Of a stretch of 64,000 bases of DNA, positions 61,634 through 64,000 are shown one piece after another (the stretch's first letter is position 1; each line of letters begins with the position of its first letter). The DNA comes from Nonomuraea solani (GTDB lineage Bacteria > Actinomycetota > Actinomycetes > Streptosporangiales > Streptosporangiaceae): positions 1-64,000 of the forward strand of contig NZ_FNVT01000005.1 in assembly GCF_900108335.1 (NCBI RefSeq), written 5' to 3'. The notes beneath the pieces are model-generated. The model was not told the DNA's origin. It ran no database searches and saw only the letters and a program-made list of their open reading frames with translations. The translations under genes and the position numbers were made by a program.

Positions 61634-62854
61634 ATGAAGCACCGCATCGTCGTCCTTGGCGCCGGCTATGCCGGGGCCTACGTGGCCGGGAACCTGGCCC
61701 GTCGGCTGTCCCCGGCGGACACCGAGATCACCGTGGTCAACGCTGAGCCGGACTTCGTCGAGCGGCTGCGGCTGCACCAGCTCGCGGCCGGCCAGGAGAT
61801 CGAGGCTCAAAAGCTCGCCGACGTCTTCGCGGGCACGGGGATACGGCTGCGCCTGGCCCGTGTCACCGCCGTCGACCCTGAGCGCCAGGTCGTCGCCGTC
61901 GCCGTCGCTGACGCCGACGGCGGCGGCGACGGCGAGCTCGGCTACGACACGCTTGTCTACGCGCTCGGCAGCCACGTCGCCGACTGCGGCGTCCCCGGCG
62001 TGGCCGAGTACGCCTTCCACGTCACCGCCCGGCCCGCGGCGCTGCGCCTGCGCGAGCGCCTGAACAGCCTGGACAGCCTGGACAGGCGGGGCGAAGGCGG
62101 GAGGGTGCTGGTCGTCGGCGACGGGTTGACCGGCATTGAGACCGCCACCGAGTTCGCCGAATCCCGGCCCGGCCTGTCGGTGGCGCTCATCGCCCGAGGC
62201 GAGCTGGGCGCCCGGCTGTCCGCCGGAGCCCGCAGCCACCTGCGCCAGGCCTGCGACCGGCTGGGCATCACCGTGCTGGAGCACACCAGCGTCGAAGCCG
62301 TCCAAGCGACGCGGGTGCTGTGCGCCGACGGCACCGCCCTGGCGTCCGATGCAACCGTGTGGACGGCCGGGTTCGCGGTCAACCCGATCGCCGCCGCCAG
62401 CGGGCTGGAGGTCACCGAGAACGGTCAGATCGTCGTCGATGACACCATGCGGTCGGTCTCGCACCCGAACATCTACGCCGCCGGCGATAGCGCCTACGCC
62501 ATCGGCGACAACGGCCGGCCGCTGCCGATGTCCTGCGCGTCGGCCGGCTCCACCGGCCGGCAGGCCACGGACGCGATCGTGGCACGTCTGACCGGCCGCA
62601 AGATTGTGACGAGCAAGCTGGACTACCCGGGCAACCACATCAGCCTCGGACGGCGGGACGGGATCCTGCAGATGGTCGACGACGAAGCGCAAGCAAAGCC
62701 AAAGTACGTGGGCGGCCGGAAGGCCGCGCGGATCAAGTCGGGCATCCTCCAGATCTCGCTGTGGGGCATCTCGCACCCGACCTTTGGCCTGCCCAAACGC
62801 AAGCGCCGCCTGGCCACCGCGCCGGATGCGTCCGCCGAGAAGGCGCTCGCGTAA
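61634..62854 (+). CDS. FAD-dependent NDH-2-like oxidoreductase
   Basis: This 406-residue protein starts MKHRIVVLGAGYAGAYVAGN (FAD site). It has a second dinucleotide site (GRVLVVGDGLTGIETATEFA) and the C-terminal FAD segment HPNIYAAGDSAYAIGDNGRP. The family includes type II NADH dehydrogenases and related quinone or small-molecule oxidoreductases. It follows the SDR by 51 bp and is likely co-transcribed from the ECF41-type promoter. The combination suggests a stress-linked redox operon, but no reaction can be named. Confidence 0.85.
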   Translation: MKHRIVVLGAGYAGAYVAGNLARRLSPADTEITVVNAEPDFVERLRLHQLAAGQEIEAQKLADVFAGTGIRLRLARVTAVDPERQVVAVAVADADGGGDGELGYDTLVYALGSHVADCGVPGVAEYAFHVTARPAALRLRERLNSLDSLDRRGEGGRVLVVGDGLTGIETATEFAESRPGLSVALIARGELGARLSAGARSHLRQACDRLGITVLEHTSVEAVQATRVLCADGTALASDATVWTAGFAVNPIAAASGLEVTENGQIVVDDTMRSVSHPNIYAAGDSAYAIGDNGRPLPMSCASAGSTGRQATDAIVARLTGRKIVTSKLDYPGNHISLGRRDGILQMVDDEAQAKPKYVGGRKAARIKSGILQISLWGISHPTFGLPKRKRRLATAPDASAEKALA

Positions 62855-62863
62855 CCGCCTCAC

Positions 62864-63130
62864 GTGGTCCGCGTGGACAGCACCGCCACTGATCGCTTGG
62901 ACACCAATCGGTTCGAGGCCAGCCGGAACCGGCTGGCCTCACTGGCCTACCAGCTGCTGAACTCCGCCGCCGACGCCGAAGACACCGTGCAGGACGCGTT
63001 CTTGCACTGGCAGCCGCCCACCGGCAGCGGATCAAGGCGCCGGAAGCATGGCTGACCAATATCATCACCAACCTGTGCCTCGACCGGCTCCGCTAGCGCT
63101 ACTACGAGGGGCCAACACTGTATGACGGCC
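62864..63130 (+). pseudogene. Decayed second ECF sigma factor
   Basis: The frame from 62864 reads NRFEASRNRLASLAYQLLNS and AADAEDTVQDAFLHWQ. After a frame change it reads IKAPEAWLTNIITNLCLDRL before a stop. This is region 2 of an SigJ/ECF41-like sigma factor. Region 4 and the SnoaL part are gone. It sits 9 bp after the NDH-2-like gene, so the operon once carried a second sigma factor, and only debris remains. Confidence 0.75.
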
Positions 63131-63564
63131 CAGCTCGACCAGGGGGTGCGGCAGACCGTCGTGCAACGGTGGGAGCCGTTCGACCCCGCCACCGGCCTGC
63201 CGATCCGGCGGTAGCGATCCGGCAGTACACGGCGCCGACAGGGCCAAGCGGCACCGGCCTCCCGGAGTGGGCCCTCGTTCTCCCCGGTACAAGCCCAGCT
63301 GGATATTGTCGAAAACAATCTTCCGCTGGGCAAGTGCATCCTGCTGACTGCGGAAACCTCCTGTGCAGGCGACGTATGGCACCCTGATGCGCCGCTGTGG
63401 CCCGCTTCAAGCCTCGCCCGTCGCCCCGCCGGCCTACCGTCAGCTCCCGCGCCGAAGCCGGGCTCTCCGTCCACCAGGGAGGAACATCCGCCATGGACGA
63501 GCTGATGACCATGCTAGGCGACCTCGACCGTCTGGCCGCCCGCGTCGCAGACGGGCCGATGCCC
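63131..63564. other. Gap without an intact gene
   Basis: The stretch following the sigma relic contains no recognisable domain on either strand. The forward frame from ATG 63493 (MDELMTMLGDLDRLAARVAD) runs into the antisense of the STAS gene and may be a short real helical peptide, but support is weak. Confidence 0.4.
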
Positions 63565-63990
63565 TCACTCGCCACGATCACGGACCTGCTCCGCCAGGTC
63601 GGCCAGGCCGCGACCGCTGGCCGACTGACCCACGAGCAGGCCGCCGGCAGCGCGGCGCGCGGCCTCAAGCGTGTCGTAGAGCGGCAGGTGATCATGCAGG
63701 CCGGCGATGGTCAGCAGGCGCTCGATGAGCGGAGTGGGCCGCGCGAACGCCACCACCGCCTGCGCCTCGGCCAGGCTCTGGTAGAGCGCCAGCAGGGCCG
63801 CCACTCCGGAGGAGTCCAGAAACCTCACCCCCGACATATCGATCACCGTCGCCGCCGGCCCGGCCGGCAAGGACGCCTGCACCCGCGTGCTCAGCCCGCG
63901 CGCCGCAGGCCAGACCAGCTCGCCCTCCAGGCGCACCACCAGCACCGTCTCCTCACACTCCGTATGCACGGCCAGCTCATCCGCACGCAT
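63565..63990 (-). CDS. STAS-domain anti-anti-sigma-type protein
   Basis: This 141-residue protein begins MRADELAVHTECEETVLVVR and continues LEGELVWPAARGLSTRVQAS. It has the STAS phosphorylation loop VIDMSGVRFLDSSGVAALLA and the RPTPLIERLLTIAGLHDHL C-terminal helix region. It resembles RsbV/SpoIIAA-type antagonists that release sigma factors from kinase anti-sigma factors. It is the second STAS protein of the window (the other is at 53668), and no kinase is visible. The start ATG 63990 is 10 bases from the right edge, so regulation cannot be seen. Confidence 0.85.
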   Translation of the reverse strand: MRADELAVHTECEETVLVVRLEGELVWPAARGLSTRVQASLPAGPAATVIDMSGVRFLDSSGVAALLALYQSLAEAQAVVAFARPTPLIERLLTIAGLHDHLPLYDTLEAARRAAGGLLVGQSASGRGLADLAEQVRDRGE

Positions 63991-64000
63991 CGGCTGCCTT

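Overview
The window is high-GC DNA with very tight gene packing, many GTG and TTG starts and hairpin terminators without T-tracts. That points to a filamentous actinomycete. The content (PKS/NRPS genes, an ECF41 sigma factor, a P450, NACHT and STAS proteins, several IS elements) would fit a Streptosporangiales-type genome, but the genus is inference.

Left edge (1-9.5 kb): a partial IS3-type orfA; the 3' half of a CAT-anticodon tRNA, a typical integration-site scar; a KS remnant; a two-gene iterative PKS operon reading leftward (AT-ACP, then KS-CLF-KR-DH, resembling PUFA-synthase or hglE-type enzymes); a biotin-carboxylase fragment; and a complete IS whose transposase is frameshifted.

Core (9.5-40 kb): a large metallophore-like cluster. 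It has one cysteine-specific A domain, three heterocyclization (Cy) domains, three PCPs, one KS-AT-KR-ACP module, one TE, free-standing methyltransferases and a saccharopine-dehydrogenase-type reductase. Added together, the domains match the yersiniabactin assembly line (HMWP1+HMWP2+Irp3), but they are spread over different polypeptides and no salicylate starter genes are present. Interleaved are a complete peptide/nickel/opine-type ABC importer, a second binding protein with two permeases but no ATPase, and a permease plus two TIGR03943-type proteins, one with a His-Glu repeat. Five 15-bp Zur-like palindromes lie in front of the transcription units, so the most economical reading is a zinc-starvation-induced zincophore system, related in logic to coelibactin. 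The leftward operon runs 29749 to 12130. Rightward units start at 9538, 10432, 29862 and 36842.

Right part (40.5-64 kb): a secreted subtilisin-like protease with a strong terminator, then an accessory region. An IS5-type element sits inside a GIY-YIG-like gene. Next come a NACHT NTPase with a glycine-zipper membrane domain, an IS630-type element beside a kinase fragment, a thioredoxin-like lipoprotein with a CcdA-like partner, small STAS and helical proteins, and a GbsR/MarR regulator divergent from a truncated hydrolase. These are followed by an SDR, a PemK-like toxin, a P450 with a frameshifted ferredoxin, an ECF41 sigma factor divergent from an SDR and NDH-2-like gene pair (with matching promoters on both sides), a decayed second sigma factor, and an STAS protein at the right edge.
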